Source: Mytilus trossulus (lineage: Eukaryota > Mollusca > Bivalvia > Mytilida > Mytilidae). From it: 64,000 bases of DNA. The stretch lies in contig NC_086384.1 of assembly GCF_036588685.1 (NCBI RefSeq), positions 52,913,445 through 52,977,444 on the forward strand, written 5' to 3'. Shown here one piece after another: positions 50,401 through 62,667 of the stretch (position 1 is its first letter; each line of letters starts with the position of its first letter). The position numbers were made by a program, and so were the translations under genes. The notes under the pieces are model-generated. The model was given only the letters and a program-made list of their open reading frames with translations. It made no database searches and had not been told where the DNA came from.

Positions 50401-53400
50401 TGAAATATATATTAAAGACAAAAATGAAAAAAAATATGGTAAAAATCATCATCAAAGGACAATAACTCTTGTAAGGAGTTGGCTGATGATCGTGACAATG
50501 TGAAATTATTTTAAGAACTTGTCTTGCTGACCATTTTTGCAGTTTAATTAATGTATCACTTATAAATTTAAAAGATAATAGGCAATAAACAGCTGCACCA
50601 TTTGCAAAAACCAAATAAACACTGAACTTAATGGTTCAATCAATCAATTTGGTAATTGTTACTAAATTCGTAAATGTTACCCAATTCAGATATTTACAGA
50701 ACTGTTATATATTGGATGAGAAAAGATCCTAGTTTATAATTTTCAGGACGATTTATATTCAATCTATTTTCCTACTCACAAAGGTCACAAAAATAAATAG
50801 CAAGGTCACAAAAAAAAATGGCTTGCAAAAATAAATGTTACCCAATTCAGAGATTTACAGAACTGTTATATCTTGGATGAGAAAAGATCCTAGTTTATAA
50901 TTTTCAGGATGATTTATATACAATCTATTTTCCTACTCACAAAGGTCACACAAATAAATAGCTCGCAAAAATAAGTTGGTTTTCAGTTTTAATACATACT
51001 GTTGTACTTGGTGACTACAGTTAGAACTTGTCAGATCTACGATCAGTCTGAGTTTACTAGCTGCATATTCCACATATTGACTTTTAAATCTCCTCTCCTT
51101 GGCTTTATTGGTCCAACTTAACCACTCATAAAGGTATAACATACAATATAATGACCCTACTGCTGCAACAACCTTCCATCCAGTTACCTTTAGGACCTGA
51201 AACGAAAAACTGGCTATATTAAACATTACTTTCTTTGGTTAGTGTGGTACCCAACACCTTGACTTAAATAAATTTGGCTGGTTTAATTTACAAAATATAT
51301 TTACTCTAAACCTTTCACAAAAATATAAAAATTTCAAAAAATAGAACCACAAACCTTATCAGAAAAATTAAATTGGATATATAGCAGTTTGATAAACAGC
51401 AATTTAAATCATTGATTTTTTAATATTTCCCTAACAATAGAACGTCATTTTAAACATTTAGTTGATTTTTACAGAGTTATCTCCCTGTAGTATTAAGTAC
51501 CCCTTAAAAGTGCTTACTAAGGAAAATGTAATCTAAAAAGTAATTATTGTGTAGCCACATAAACTAAAAGATATTATTCATTTTATTACTATGTCAAAAG
51601 CACTTTTCCTATTTTCAATATTAAGACTGTGCTGAGTTCCCATTTCCAAGGCCTTATTTTGCATAATTTAAAGCTAATGACAGCTTACTGTGGATTCATT
51701 TATTTTTGTTGGTATAAATTTTCGTGGATTGCTGGGATTCATTTATTTTCCTTGGTATCATTTTTTTTGGGTTGCTGAAAACTTTCATGATCGTTCGACA
51801 TTTGATTTCGTGGTTTTGCCAATCCCTGTATACAGAGCCTATTAAATATATGTTATTCCTTGAACATTTGAATTCATCATTCACCTCTACCAATAAAACC
51901 CACGAAAATTGGTTTCCAACAAACAATAATGAATCCTCAGTACAACATGTAAACTCTCATTTTTCCAGAGTTTCTACTCACAAGTCCTGCAACAACAACA
52001 CCTCCCATTGTAGACCGTGATGTAATGGTAGCAAACGTTGTAATGACTGACATCAGCACTTGACTGTCTTGTTGTTGTAGTTCAGCTCGGGGGGTCATTG
52101 GTGTACCAGAACTAGACATGGGTCTAGGAATCTGAAATATACAATGTTTTAAAATCCAATGAGTTGCAATTAGGTAAAGAATTTATGATGTTCTCTATTG
52201 TGGTATTATCAATGGAAGAGGTGCACTAATGGACCCTTTCCTCCTACATTAATTCATTTTGTATTACAAAACTGAACATCTTTTGCTTATAAATTTTCAT
52301 AAATTGTGTGTGCAAAGTTTAAACTGAAATATCTTTGAAATATTAGGAAAATTAACAGAAGTTTTAGTCAAAAATTTTATTTCAAAGATGCATTTACTGT
52401 ATCAGTATGGGTAAAAAAAATGTCTAAAATACATAGATAGATTATTTGTCTTCTGCGATGTTCTGGTTGTAGTGTTTAACGTATCTAAATTATTTTTTCT
52501 TGTACAGAAGACAAATAATCTATCTATGCATGCTCCCTCCATTAAGACATCCCATAAAAGAATGGTAACTTGCTGATAGGTTGGTAATCTTACAAAAATT
52601 ATTCAACTGAGTTTTATTTTCAAACTTATGATAAAAAAAGATTAGTTAATTTTAGGAGATTTAGCTGGCCATAAAACTGATCATTGATATATAGTCCAAA
52701 ATTTGTCAGATTCATGCACTTCACCTTTTTTATTTACCTTAGAGTTTGGTTTTTTGTTAATACTTGTTTGTTTATTCTATGTGATTATTCATATTTCCTT
52801 CTTAAAAACTACAAGCATAAAATTGAGAACGGAAATGGGGAATGCGTCACAGAGACAACAACCAGACAAAAAGCAGAAAACAGCCTAAGGCCACCAATGG
52901 GTACTTTGATCCTGGAAATAAACGTGGATCTGATACTTACATAATTTTGACCACCTCCTAGTGTGTGCTGTGTTCCTTTGTTCCCTAAGAATTTATACAT
53001 TAAGGATGTTATTCCAAAAGAAAAACGAAACTGAATGTCTTCTTGGAACTCACAACATAAATTTCTACAGTCCAATTTATAAGCTATTTCAAAGTCTCTT
53101 TTAGGTAATGCGTTATTCAACTGTGCTCTTTCTTCATCTTTTAAAAGTGCTGCCAGGCGATCTACAATATAATTTTAACTTCATTAGTAAAAAAACTATA
53201 ACTATCAAAAGTAAAAAACTAAATGATATTTAAAATGAATCTTTTTCAAGTTGTTTTCCAAAAAATTGAAATTAAAATATTGCTTGTAAGGAACCTCAAG
53301 GAACAGTAAGTAATTAAAATTTTTCTCAGACAGGTAAAATGCTGAAAATAAATTATTTGCCTACTTTTTCAAGGTTGTTTTCCTGGAAAAATCAAAGGAA

Positions 53401-56400
53401 AACCCAAATGATTTTTTGGAAAATTAAGAACATAATATATTTTAAGTACAACTTTTTTTTATTAAAACAAAGATATAGAAAAAAGATAATAAAAGAAAGG
53501 ATTATATATTTTTCGTCTTTTACCAATTAAAAAGAACAAAACAGTATCCATTATAAATGATTCCACAACACTACAAAAAGCATGCTGCAGACATATACAT
53601 ATATGAGTGGTTGCTGTCTAATAAAAAGTGCCTCCAATGTTCCCCATTTGTATAATCTAGAACTGCATAATTGCTTTTGATAAGCAGGGGAATAAATAAA
53701 TCAACATATGTATTGATATTTCAAACTTTTTTTATATAAGCACTCAAGGCTATTCCATTAAAATATATATGTGTGAGGGTAGGAAGGGATGTTTCAATGT
53801 TGAATGTGTGTCATGGGTCTTTGATTCTAATGCAAAATTATCTTAAATTTATTCTTGGTTGTAGAGATACAAGTCCCTTCATACTCTCCCACATACATTT
53901 TAATGGAATAACCCTAAAGCAAAAGCGATTTGGAATATTTTTGTGTCATGTTTACACCTTGTACACCCATATATTAGTACAGTATCATTTGAAAGATAAT
54001 TATTTTACAGCTCTTCTATAAAAGGATGCAAAGCAAACTTTGATCAACTTGCTTGCTATGTTTGTTTGGATGTTTGTAAATAAAACATAGGAAGTCGGTT
54101 TCAGTCTGTATACTATAAATACTGGAATTTGATTGGACAATAAACATTAACTTCATTGCATGTCAATTTTTATTGTATCTTATATAAAACAGACTGAAAC
54201 TCTGTCTACCTATTGTTTGAATACATCCAAGCAAACTGATCAAAGGTTTGCTTTGCATGCTTTTATAAAAGAGCTGTAAATTATTATTTCTGACGCTATG
54301 AATACCTGTCATTTCCTTTTGAGTAGTTTCCACATGCTGTTGTAATACATATGAACAACGCTGCTGTACGTTACGTCCTAACCCTTCTTCTACATGATTA
54401 TGTAACTCCTATGATTAGAACCAATGAAATGATAAGATACATGCCATGTGACTTCTATGGATTCAATGCAAAATAAAAAGCACTATGAATGTCCATATTA
54501 ATGACAAATAGGTTTTCTATAATTGTTTGGTTTTATACGTTTTGATTTTGCAAAATTTAAATGTCAACACAAACTGACTTCTGAATGCTTTTTTTTCTTC
54601 CATTGACTTATTATGTATATCTCACATTTTCAACTAAATTACAAACTGAGTGCTCATTATGTTATTTTTTCAGACACAAATCTGAACAAATGTTTCAGGG
54701 AGCATACACATAAATTTTGCAACGAAAGAAATTTCCTGTTTGATGTTTTTGCTTCAATTTCTTATATAACCAAAATTGAAATAACACATCAATGATATGA
54801 ACATTCACAATTCTGCTAAATAGCTTCCATTAAACTTGGTATATAGTCATGCTACATCAATACAGCAGGGTCATAAGCCATATGACAAAATACCCATAAT
54901 ACCTGTGATTTCCTGTTGTGTTCTATTAAGCTTCTTTAGAACCTTTCCAGAACATTTGCCCTCTAAATTTCTACACAGAGTATGATCTATATACTTGTGT
55001 ATCTCCTTCAAATATAATAATCATACAATAATCTATCTTTACCTTTTTATTGCATTTTGGGAAAATTGCAAAAATAATTTACTTGTGATGGGTCCCTCTG
55101 TTCCTAATGTATCAACTGCTTGTTTTGTTCAGAATAAATTTAAGAATATTAAACTTGTTCCATTATTATAAATATCATGACTCAGAAAATTTTAAACTTC
55201 AGTGACAAAATCTTAATGGTAAACCGTTTTGTTCTCAGTTTGGCATGTTCTTTAAAAAAGCTTTAAATACTACATGTATGTCTTTTAGTAATTGTGTGGT
55301 TGCTGTCACATTTACGTTTACTCCACCCTATCTTTTAATCAGATAATATTCCCTTATTAATGAAAGAATCTTCACCTTTTTATAAACACTCAGCACTAAA
55401 TTGTCTGGATGGAAAGGTCGATCAAAGTCATCAACAAGGGCAGATAACCGTTTAATTTCATCATTGAGAGCAAATGATACATTTCTCTCCACTTCCTCTA
55501 CCATGACCTTTATCTTGTCTTTAATTTCCTCGGTCAATAGATCAAGTTGTTTATCTAAATATTCTAATTCATCAGCTGTTTCTTGTCTTCTATGAGCCTG
55601 GTCCTCACTAAAAAAAATAAAATACTTTCTGTAGGTTTGAAAGTTTGCCATCATACCTAAAAAGTGCAATCTTTGAAGAATTTTAACATGTTTAATCCTG
55701 CAAATAAATAAAGTAATTCAATAGTCAGTTCTAATTAAAACTTTATGATGTGCATTTGCAGGAGTAAAAGCTAAGATTGATAAATTAGGCTATCATGGCT
55801 ATAAAGGCATTTATAATGTTCCAGGTTTTGCAGACACATCTTCCTGTAGAAAGTTACTATTTCAGCTTGAGCCAGGTAAAATGTGAATCAGTTTAGAAGT
55901 AAAATGTGAATCAGTTTAGAAGTAAAATGTGAATCAGTTTAGAAGTAAAATGTGAATCAGTTTAGAAGTAAAATGTGAATCAGTTTAGAAGAAAAATGAT
56001 CTATTCCATTACTCATTAAAGAACTCAAATCTTACCAAGCTTGTAAACATTCAGTATAAGTTCTCTCCATAATATCTTTTAGATCTGCAGTAATTTTCTT
56101 CCCTCTTTCTGAATGGGTTTGAAATTTTGTATGTACAGCTGATTGAGAAATGCACACCTGAAAATAAGGGATTTTCAATAGAATGAAAATCATGAAATAT
56201 TATAATGATTCATTTATTTCCTTGTTTTCAAGTTCCAATAGGGAACATACTTTATATAATTATTTCCATGAGTGCGAAGTCATAAATTTCAAGGTTTCAA
56301 AATCTTGACATATTTTTTGTCAAAGATATAAGATATGTCGGGAGAAAAATTTTTGTTAATGATGATATGAATAGATTAACCAATGCTGTAGTTTGCCTGT

Positions 56401-59400
56401 TTTAAAGATGTGTGCTACTGCCTCATTAGTGATGTGCTTGCTTTGAGTACAGCAAGTTGTGGTTGGATTCTTGTCAGGTAAAATTTCCTTTTTGCTTCTT
56501 CTACTCTAAGCACATGGCATAGACTGGTTAGCTTGGGTGAAAATAAAGTTTCTAGTTACTTTGTTCACTAGAAAGTTAAAAGTTTGACTAGACATGTGTG
56601 TCTTATAAGTAATATGTTTCACTGCTGACCCCCTATGGATCCATAGAGGGTTAGTAAAATCCATAGGGTGTGAGGCCGGAGGGCGGAATTCCTTATGAAT
56701 TTCATTCACCCTCTATGGATCCGTAGGGGGTCAGTAGTTTTAAACCGTATAAGGAATTTATTGGACTCTGGACTTTGCATGCTGCGTTTTGTTCAAAAAT
56801 AAGCAATGAAACACAACAACATTAATAGACGTCGTCACCATTAACGCGTCATGAACCTCTTACAGTCTCATAGGGGGTCACCACATGACGGTGTTTAACC
56901 AATCACAACGTGATAAATTATCTGTGGTCCAATAAAGTATAATGTACGGTTCATATGCATTATATAGCATCAATATATCCAGTATTGTTGAACATGTTCC
57001 TATACTGATTATGCTTGAAATATTTCCTAAAATTATTAATGCGTTATCTATGTAGATCTGAAAATAACAAACCTCAAAAGCTCTCTCAAAATTGGCAAAG
57101 GCAAATAACCGCTCAGCAAAATTCTTCTGTAATGATCCAGCTGTAACAATAAATTTCAAGTTTGAGGATTATATATTCATTTTGTGTTGTAATTTTGATT
57201 GATTGCTTACAATCTTGTTATTTATTCTATACTTTCATACTTCAGATTAAACTTTTGTCATATCTAATGTATATAAGACATTTTGTTTATAATAATCCAA
57301 TATCTATTGAAATTCAGACAATTTATTGTTTAACCAATGTGAATAATAGCTACTGAACAGTTGAATGATAAATGTGTTCACTCTGACAGAAAGACTGATT
57401 GTGATCTTCTAATATCTACTATAAACTTTTCAAATCAGTTGTAAGACTATCAATCAAAGAAGTTGACATATATTGGTATAACAGGTGAATCTATGAGCTG
57501 CTTCTTATCATAATGATACCCCTGCCCCACTAAAAGTATAAGGTAAACAGGAAGTTGTTGAGTGATAAATCAGAAAACACATCACACTGACTGAGTTTAG
57601 CTGACTCATATAAATGATGAAACTGAATTTCAGAAATCCTTGTAATGTAGTTCCTGAGAAAGATTTGACAAATATATTCATTGGTGTTACGAATTGACTG
57701 ACAGATGTAAAACAGTATACAGGGGGGTGACAAAATATTGTGACATACTTGGTGTTGGTGTTTGACTGTCTTCATGAAGCCTACTGATCAATGCCTCTTT
57801 GGCCGAAACAAAGAAAATTCTATTGGTGGCTTCCTGTTTATCAGCTACTTTCAGTTCATCTGTCAGGAACTGGGTATTTCTGGTATAATGTTGCTCTTTT
57901 ACCTGAAATGCATTAATATAATCTTAACTAGAACACACCTGTTACTTCTTATTTTGAAAAGAAGACTAAATTAAATTCTGTCTGTCTGAACTTTGACACG
58001 ACAGTCTACATGCATTCAAGTAGCTATCTTTTAAGAAGTTCAGCTGCAAAAGTCATGTAGGATAATTTGTTTTGTATATGAAGAGTTAAGGTATTTTGAC
58101 TTAAGACCGCTTTGAAACTATTTTCTCTCTCATTTTATTAAATACAGATATCTAATAAAATCTAATAATGATCAGTTCAACCAATGCAGTTGTCACATTA
58201 AAACTACAGGTTGCCCATTATACACACAATCAAACTTTCCTTATTTTCTGTTATTAGACAATAATTTAATTTTGAATGTAACACGTCTTTCGACTGGCTG
58301 ACGTTATTTTGTTATTAGCCCATAGACATAATTTAGTCATGCGACGGTGACGTCATCAACGTTTTTCATAGTTTTCTACAGTTTAAAAATTAATTTAGAA
58401 TTAAATTATAAGAAATGACTGTATTATTTTTTTCTGTCTATTCGAAATAACATTAAAAATGTGATGCACGCTGTTAAATAACCCGCTACGCTCATTCATA
58501 GACAGAAACAATATTACAGTCATTCCTTAATGGTAACAAATTATTCATGTATGAAAGGTTAATTAAAAACTTTGAATATATTTTCTCTCTTTGACCTCTG
58601 ACATTGAATTTGATTAACATTTTAATAAATATCATTACCTCGTCTGCATCCTCCTCGTTAACTGACACGTCCCATCTGTTTTGTAAAATAAATATGTTGG
58701 GTTTGGATAATCGGGAGCTCACTTTGTGGAAAAAGTTCTTCTCCTGAAATGCACAAATATAAAATTAGAAAATCTGTTTTACGAGTAATCTTATATCCCT
58801 ATTGGATCTCTATATAAATTTTTAAAGATAAATATATATTTTTACCATGCAATAGTTTCAAACAAAAGATTGTAAAATTACAGGAAACTTGTTGTTCTTA
58901 TATTCATATGTTTAGTGTCATTGATAGGGTTTTCAAAGGTTGATTACTCACAATAAATTCAATCAAGAACGGACCATAACATTCTAATTATAGATTATCG
59001 GTGATCATCTCAACAAGATTGATTTTCTCGCTTGAGCCGGGACAGCGAAAAAGAGAAAAGCAATGGAGTTGAGATGAACAATGATAATCTTTTTATCGCT
59101 ATTTTACCTATGACGACGTTGTCAATTTCATTAGCAACGCCACATGCATGCTTAGTTTATAGCGATAATTTTCCATCTCAAGCAAGTAGCATGATATGAA
59201 AATTATCACTAAAAACATCAAAGGAAAAATGCACAAAAATAGCGATAATAGTAAATATCCAATGTGATCTCCATTTTGCGATGAAAACAACATAGTAAAA
59301 ACTGAAAGGGATTGGAAAATCATGTTAAGGACTGTATTGTGACCTATAGTTGTTTTAACTTCTACAGCATTTTGTTTTTGGTTGAGAGTTGTCTCATGGG

Positions 59401-62400
59401 CAGTCATACCACATCATCTTAAAAAAAAATCAAGTTTCTTTCATTCATTCACATTAAACACAAAGAACAATCTCCCTATTATTATATAAAGTAGAATATT
59501 TAGCTTACAGTTTGCATGAGTGTCGATTCTGCATTGCCAACTAAGACAAAAACATCAGCATCCAGACAGAATTGGTCAATCCAGGAGTCTAAATCTGGTG
59601 TGACATCTATTCCAGGACTGAAACAAACATTAGTTACTTTCACGTTTAGAAATTAACATACAAAAGATCATGACCAACACACTGAAATATTTTGACTGCT
59701 TTTCTTTTGAAAGATCAAGAATGCATGTTGTTCAGTAGTTGTCGTTTGTTGATGTTGTTCATAAGTGTTTCTCGCTTCTTGTTTTTTATATAGATTAGAC
59801 TGTTGGATTTCCCGTTTGAATTGTTTTACACTAGTAATTTTGGGGCCCTTTATAGCTTGCTGTGAGCCAAGGCTCTGTGTTGAAGACTGTACTTTGACCT
59901 ATAAAGGTTTACTTTTACAAATTGTGACTTGGATGGAGAGTTGTCTCATTGGCACTCATACAGGGTTATAATCGCAATAATTAAAACTTGCATTTTGAAA
60001 TTTTTTATATGAATGAAACAGGATATTTCTGAATATCACATATTAGTCTAAAATGACAAAATTGCAATAATAAATGTATGCAATAATATCTGAATTTACA
60101 TTATGTCATTTCATAGATCACTAACAAATTCAAACTTAGAAAATCTTCTGCAATACCTGTCTACAAAGACAACATCTTCTTTTAGCAGACGACACTTCTC
60201 TTTTGGCCATACAATCCGAATCAATGAATTCTCTTTAAGTTTCATGGTACTCAGGGCTGAGGCTAACTGCTTGATTGACTGAAAGATGTAAACATATAAA
60301 AAACTAAATATTCAACAAGTATTTGAAATCATTTTAGTAATTTTATTTGTTATTGAAATGAAAGGAGAATATGGGTACAGAAACCCAGACACAAAATAAT
60401 TTATTTATTACACTTTTAGTTGTTACTTTATGATATGGTATAAAAATCAACCAAAACTATTGATTTGTTTTGGCCCCAGATGACTTTTAAAATCATGAAA
60501 ATGTTTGTATTATTCAAAAAGATCCAAATGATCTCCCTTTGGTGCAAAAAATTGCATTAAAATTCAAATATCTCTTTTAACTCATCCGTGACCTTTATCT
60601 TTTTATTATTTTTTTCTCAAATAAGCTGAAATTAAACTAAAAGATTGTAAAATTTAAGCAATTTCTGCAATTTACTTCTTTGTTTATTTAGATTACAAAT
60701 GCATGAATGTCAATGTATGTATACGTTTTTTGCTTAATACCAAGTGTGTTGAATATATCCTGTTTTTACCTCCAAATTGAAGAGTTTGAGTGCTACCATT
60801 GGTATAGAATGATGTATTCAGAATAGGCGTGACTTTGATCTACTGATAGATGGCGTAACATTGTTATCACAAATGTTGGCTTAATTTGCCAAGGATGGTG
60901 AGGAGAGAAGTGGATTGTTACCCTTGGCTAGCGAAGATGGTGAGCCCCTTTAATATTGTTGATGTTATTAACAAAGACATACACTAATACTTTTAGGATC
61001 TTCTGAGTCATCTGTTAATAAAAACCCTTCTGAGGCCTCTGTTCCTTCTACTTGTAAAAAGCAATTTGTCGTGTGTCCAATACCACTTGGTAAAATCTTA
61101 CTCCTTAACATAGCATTGATAGTGGTACTTTTCCCGTTAGAAGTTCTGAAAGAAAAGTTAACATTCAACATAGTTTATCCAGCAATATTCTACACATACA
61201 CATATAGCATTGATCAGATACACTTTTACAGAATCCAAATAAATGTTTCCTGTTAACTTGTTCCTTGGGGTGTTTCATTATATCATATATAGGAGCACAA
61301 GAATGAATTTGATATTTGTAGCGTAATATTGGTGTGTATCTTAGTTCAGTGGAAATGTAGGTAATTTTTTGGATTTTGTTTAAAGGTTTACCTTTTTTGA
61401 AGGAGCCATAGGCATCTTGTATCTTTAAATGAAACAGTCAATATCATTAATGGATCTTTTGGAAATATATTTCTGGGTACAAAATGTTTCCGTTCATTTT
61501 GATGAACCTTTTTATGTTTAACATGTATATCCAAACAATGTTCATTTAATCAAAAACTAATGCAATAGCTTCAAATACATTGTCAAACAAATTTCGCTTT
61601 TAGTTGCCACATCACAAAAAAGATTCCCTTTACCTACTTTTGACATTTTGGGAAAAACAAGTCATTCCTATCCATACCTGCCAAAAAATACGACTTTCAT
61701 GTGGTCTCTGGCCAGTTTTTCTATGATACCATTTACCATCCCTAGAAAGCCATGGACAACTTGATATTCTTCATTTTCTTCACCTTTGGTTTCTGTTAAA
61801 GAAAAAACATGCTATGACATAGAAAAAATAAAATTTCTAATTCAGTGAACATTTGAATTTCTTTAAGATTGTCCCTAAGTGGATATTGGAGTGCCAGTAA
61901 ATTACATTTGAATCGTAAAATCAGCAGGTATTTTTTTCTTCAATCCATTGATCAGATACCTCGCATGACTCAAACCGGGGATAAGTGGAATACTTTACTA
62001 GATGGTTATTAAAATATAAAATGATTTTCCATTAAAAAATATTCCATCATTAACAATGATTAAAAAGATTAGGTTAGATTGTTAAACTCTATTTACAAAT
62101 GATTTAAAACAAAACCTCTACAACTGTGATATTCCTCTGACAATGAAACTGTTATTATTCCCTTACCAATAATGTGTTTTTCACTATTTACGAAAACAAC
62201 CTGATTAATATTGTGACAAGACCACAGCAAATTATCCAAATACATTTTTGTACTTTTCAAATAAGCTTTTTCAGGTTAATTTTTTTACAGAACCAATTCA
62301 AGCAATCAGAATAGAAAACATTGTCATACATTTTTTGTACCACTGATTCAACCTTGAAAAAACATATGTAATATAATATTAGACCTACTATTGATTAAGC

Positions 62401-62667
62401 ATAATGCTTTTGCTGCTGTTGCTTATAGATTAAATAGGTGGTATTACCTTGTAGAAAATGTTCAGCCTCCAACACATATTCTGCAATTCCTTTGAAAATG
62501 TCATTACTTTTACTTTTGGCTCTTGCAAAAAACTTGAGTGGTGAGGTTGGACGAGAGTTGTGTCCATTTCCTAAGCTTCTTGGAGTATCAGAGATATCTC
62601 CTTGTCCGAATTGACCTGGGTATGTGTCAGCGGTCCTCAGTGATCCGGACATTTTCTTTCCTGCCAC
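47401..62667 (-). CDS. MFN: Mitofusin, outer mitochondrial membrane fusion GTPase (complete, 16 exon positions)
   Basis: Exons (minus strand, high-low): 62667-62448, 61792-61678, 61145-60983, 60278-60157, 59617-59509, 58743-58639, 57902-57749, 57140-57073, 56157-56036, 55607-55376, then one of 55005-54903 or 54408-54306, 53161-52941, 52131-51982, 51196-51000, 48669-48535 and 47470-47401. Sum 2286 nt, 761 aa (human MFN1/2: 741/757). The P-loop GRTSNGKST is near residues 110-118, DSPG spans an exon junction, and NRWD is the G4 motif. HR1-like coiled coil lies in 56157-55376. The membrane span is in GGVVVAGL / [20 protein letters not shown], and the C-terminal HR2 coiled coil is in the last two exons. 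It tethers and fuses outer mitochondrial membranes. Start chosen at MAGKKMSG; Met6 is possible. MFN1 and MFN2 orthology is not separable, as usual outside vertebrates. Confidence 0.96.
47580..47935 (+). repeat. Family B element carrying an internal inserted block
   Basis: Ends TACTGTGGATTCATTTATTT and AATAATAATGAATCCACATT; the middle contains the copy of 47087-47215. In the last mitofusin intron. Confidence 0.7.
48245..48460 (+). repeat. Dispersed palindromic family B element
   Basis: TACTATGGATTCATATATTT to AAAAAGGAATCCACAGTAAA, about 75 bp from mitofusin exon 48535-48669. Confidence 0.7.
48670..50670. other. Long mitofusin intron segment, repeats only
   Basis: A family A-type fragment in reverse at about 49180-49380 and 49850-49885, and GC-richer CCCGC-type fragments at 48720-48830. 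The 60-80-codon frames are not supported as exons. Confidence 0.5.
50672..50990 (+). repeat. Two-copy tandem duplication, about 161-bp unit
   Basis: ATGTTACCCAATTCAG, TTGGATGAGAAAAGATCCTA and CCTACTCACAAAGGTCACA all recur about 161 bp apart. Ends about 10 bp from the donor of the mitofusin exon at 51000. Confidence 0.85.
51241..51508 (+). mobile_element. Family D MITE
   Basis: GTGTGGTACCCAACACCTT to TATCTCCCTGTAGTATTAAG, ending GTACCCCTTAA. In a mitofusin intron. Confidence 0.65.
51688..51945 (+). repeat. Palindromic family B element
   Basis: TACTGTGGATTCATTTATTT left, AATAATGAATCCTCAGTA right: inverted termini with TA flanks, MITE-like. A short internal tandem duplication of the left end lies at 51730-51765. 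Confidence 0.75.
52432..52528. repeat. Hairpin, 24-bp perfect arms
   Basis: Arms 52432-52455 and 52505-52528 (CATAGATAGATTATTTGTCT core) are exact reverse complements, loop 49 nt. Mitofusin intron. Confidence 0.85.
52815..52930 (+). repeat. Family C element next to a mitofusin exon
   Basis: AAATTGAGAACGGAAATGGG, then CAGAGACAACAACCAGAC. Its edge lies about 10 bp from the donor of exon 52941-53161. Confidence 0.7.
54004..54280. mobile_element. 277-bp foldback element with about 42-bp inverted ends
   Basis: Left TTTACAGCTCTTCTATAAAA, right TTTTATAAAAGAGCTGTAAA; the arms continue through GCAAAGCAAAC.TTTGATC with few mismatches. It starts about 26 bp downstream, in mitofusin sense, of exon 54306-54408. 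Confidence 0.85.
54306..54408 (-). CDS. MFN: Mitofusin alternative exon b (103 nt)
   Basis: Acceptor AATCATAG, donor ACAG/GTATTC. Encodes [18 protein letters not shown] then [16 protein letters not shown]. Enters in phase 0, leaves in phase 1. Aligns position by position with the 54903-55005 exon, and only one of the two can be used in frame. Corresponds to the segment just after HR1. Confidence 0.88.
54903..55005 (-). CDS. MFN: Mitofusin alternative exon a (103 nt)
   Basis: Acceptor ATATTTGAAG, donor ACAG/GTATTA. Encodes [18 protein letters not shown] then [16 protein letters not shown]. Same length and phases as exon b, with 11 of 34 residues identical to it, including RN at 12-13, Cys18 and the TQxExT end. 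No stop codons. Upstream of exon b in the transcript, with 494 bp between them. Confidence 0.82.
55762..55875 (+). other. Exon-like coding segment on the + strand inside a mitofusin intron
   Basis: Between a TGCATTTGCAG acceptor and a CCAG/GTAAAA donor lies 114 nt open in one frame: [19 protein letters not shown] then [18 protein letters not shown]. Both boundaries are phase 1, so it is a symmetric exon. It is antisense to mitofusin and has no partner exons nearby, so it may be a captured exon or fragment of another gene. I do not recognise the protein. Confidence 0.4.
55876..55991 (+). repeat. 23-bp tandem array, 5 copies, starting at the donor-like site
   Basis: Unit GTAAAATGTGAATCAGTTTA plus GAA. 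The first copy begins exactly at the GT after the exon-like segment, and each copy repeats AGAAGTAAAA. Confidence 0.93.
56625..56734. repeat. 110-bp foldback repeat
   Basis: CTGACCCCCTATGGATCC at one end and GGATCCGTAGGGGGTCAG at the other; a related fragment ATAGGGGGTCA lies at about 56870. Mitofusin intron. Confidence 0.8.
59735..59965 (-). repeat. Dispersed family A element (reverse)
   Basis: TTTGGGGCCCTTTATAGCTT, GTACTTTGACCTATAAAGG and GAGAGTTGTCTCATTGGCAC. Mitofusin intron. Confidence 0.7.
59966..60105. repeat. Truncated relative of the 24480-24695 MITE
   Basis: Shares TGCATTTTGAAATTTTT, ATATGAAT.AAACAGGAT and ATATCTGAATTTACA; the left end is lost where it abuts the family A copy. Confidence 0.65.
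60440..60690 (-). repeat. Dispersed repeat, inverted partner of 19740-19990
   Basis: ATCTCCCTTTGGTGCAAAA and TTTTAACTCATCCGTGACCT match the reverse of the SDR-intron copy. Confidence 0.6.

Noticed and set aside
60983..60991. Earlier donor for the mitofusin P-loop exon at CCTAAAA/GTATTA
   Set aside because: It would put the next exon out of frame; the donor ATTAGT/GTATGT at 60983 restores phase 0 and the family alignment.
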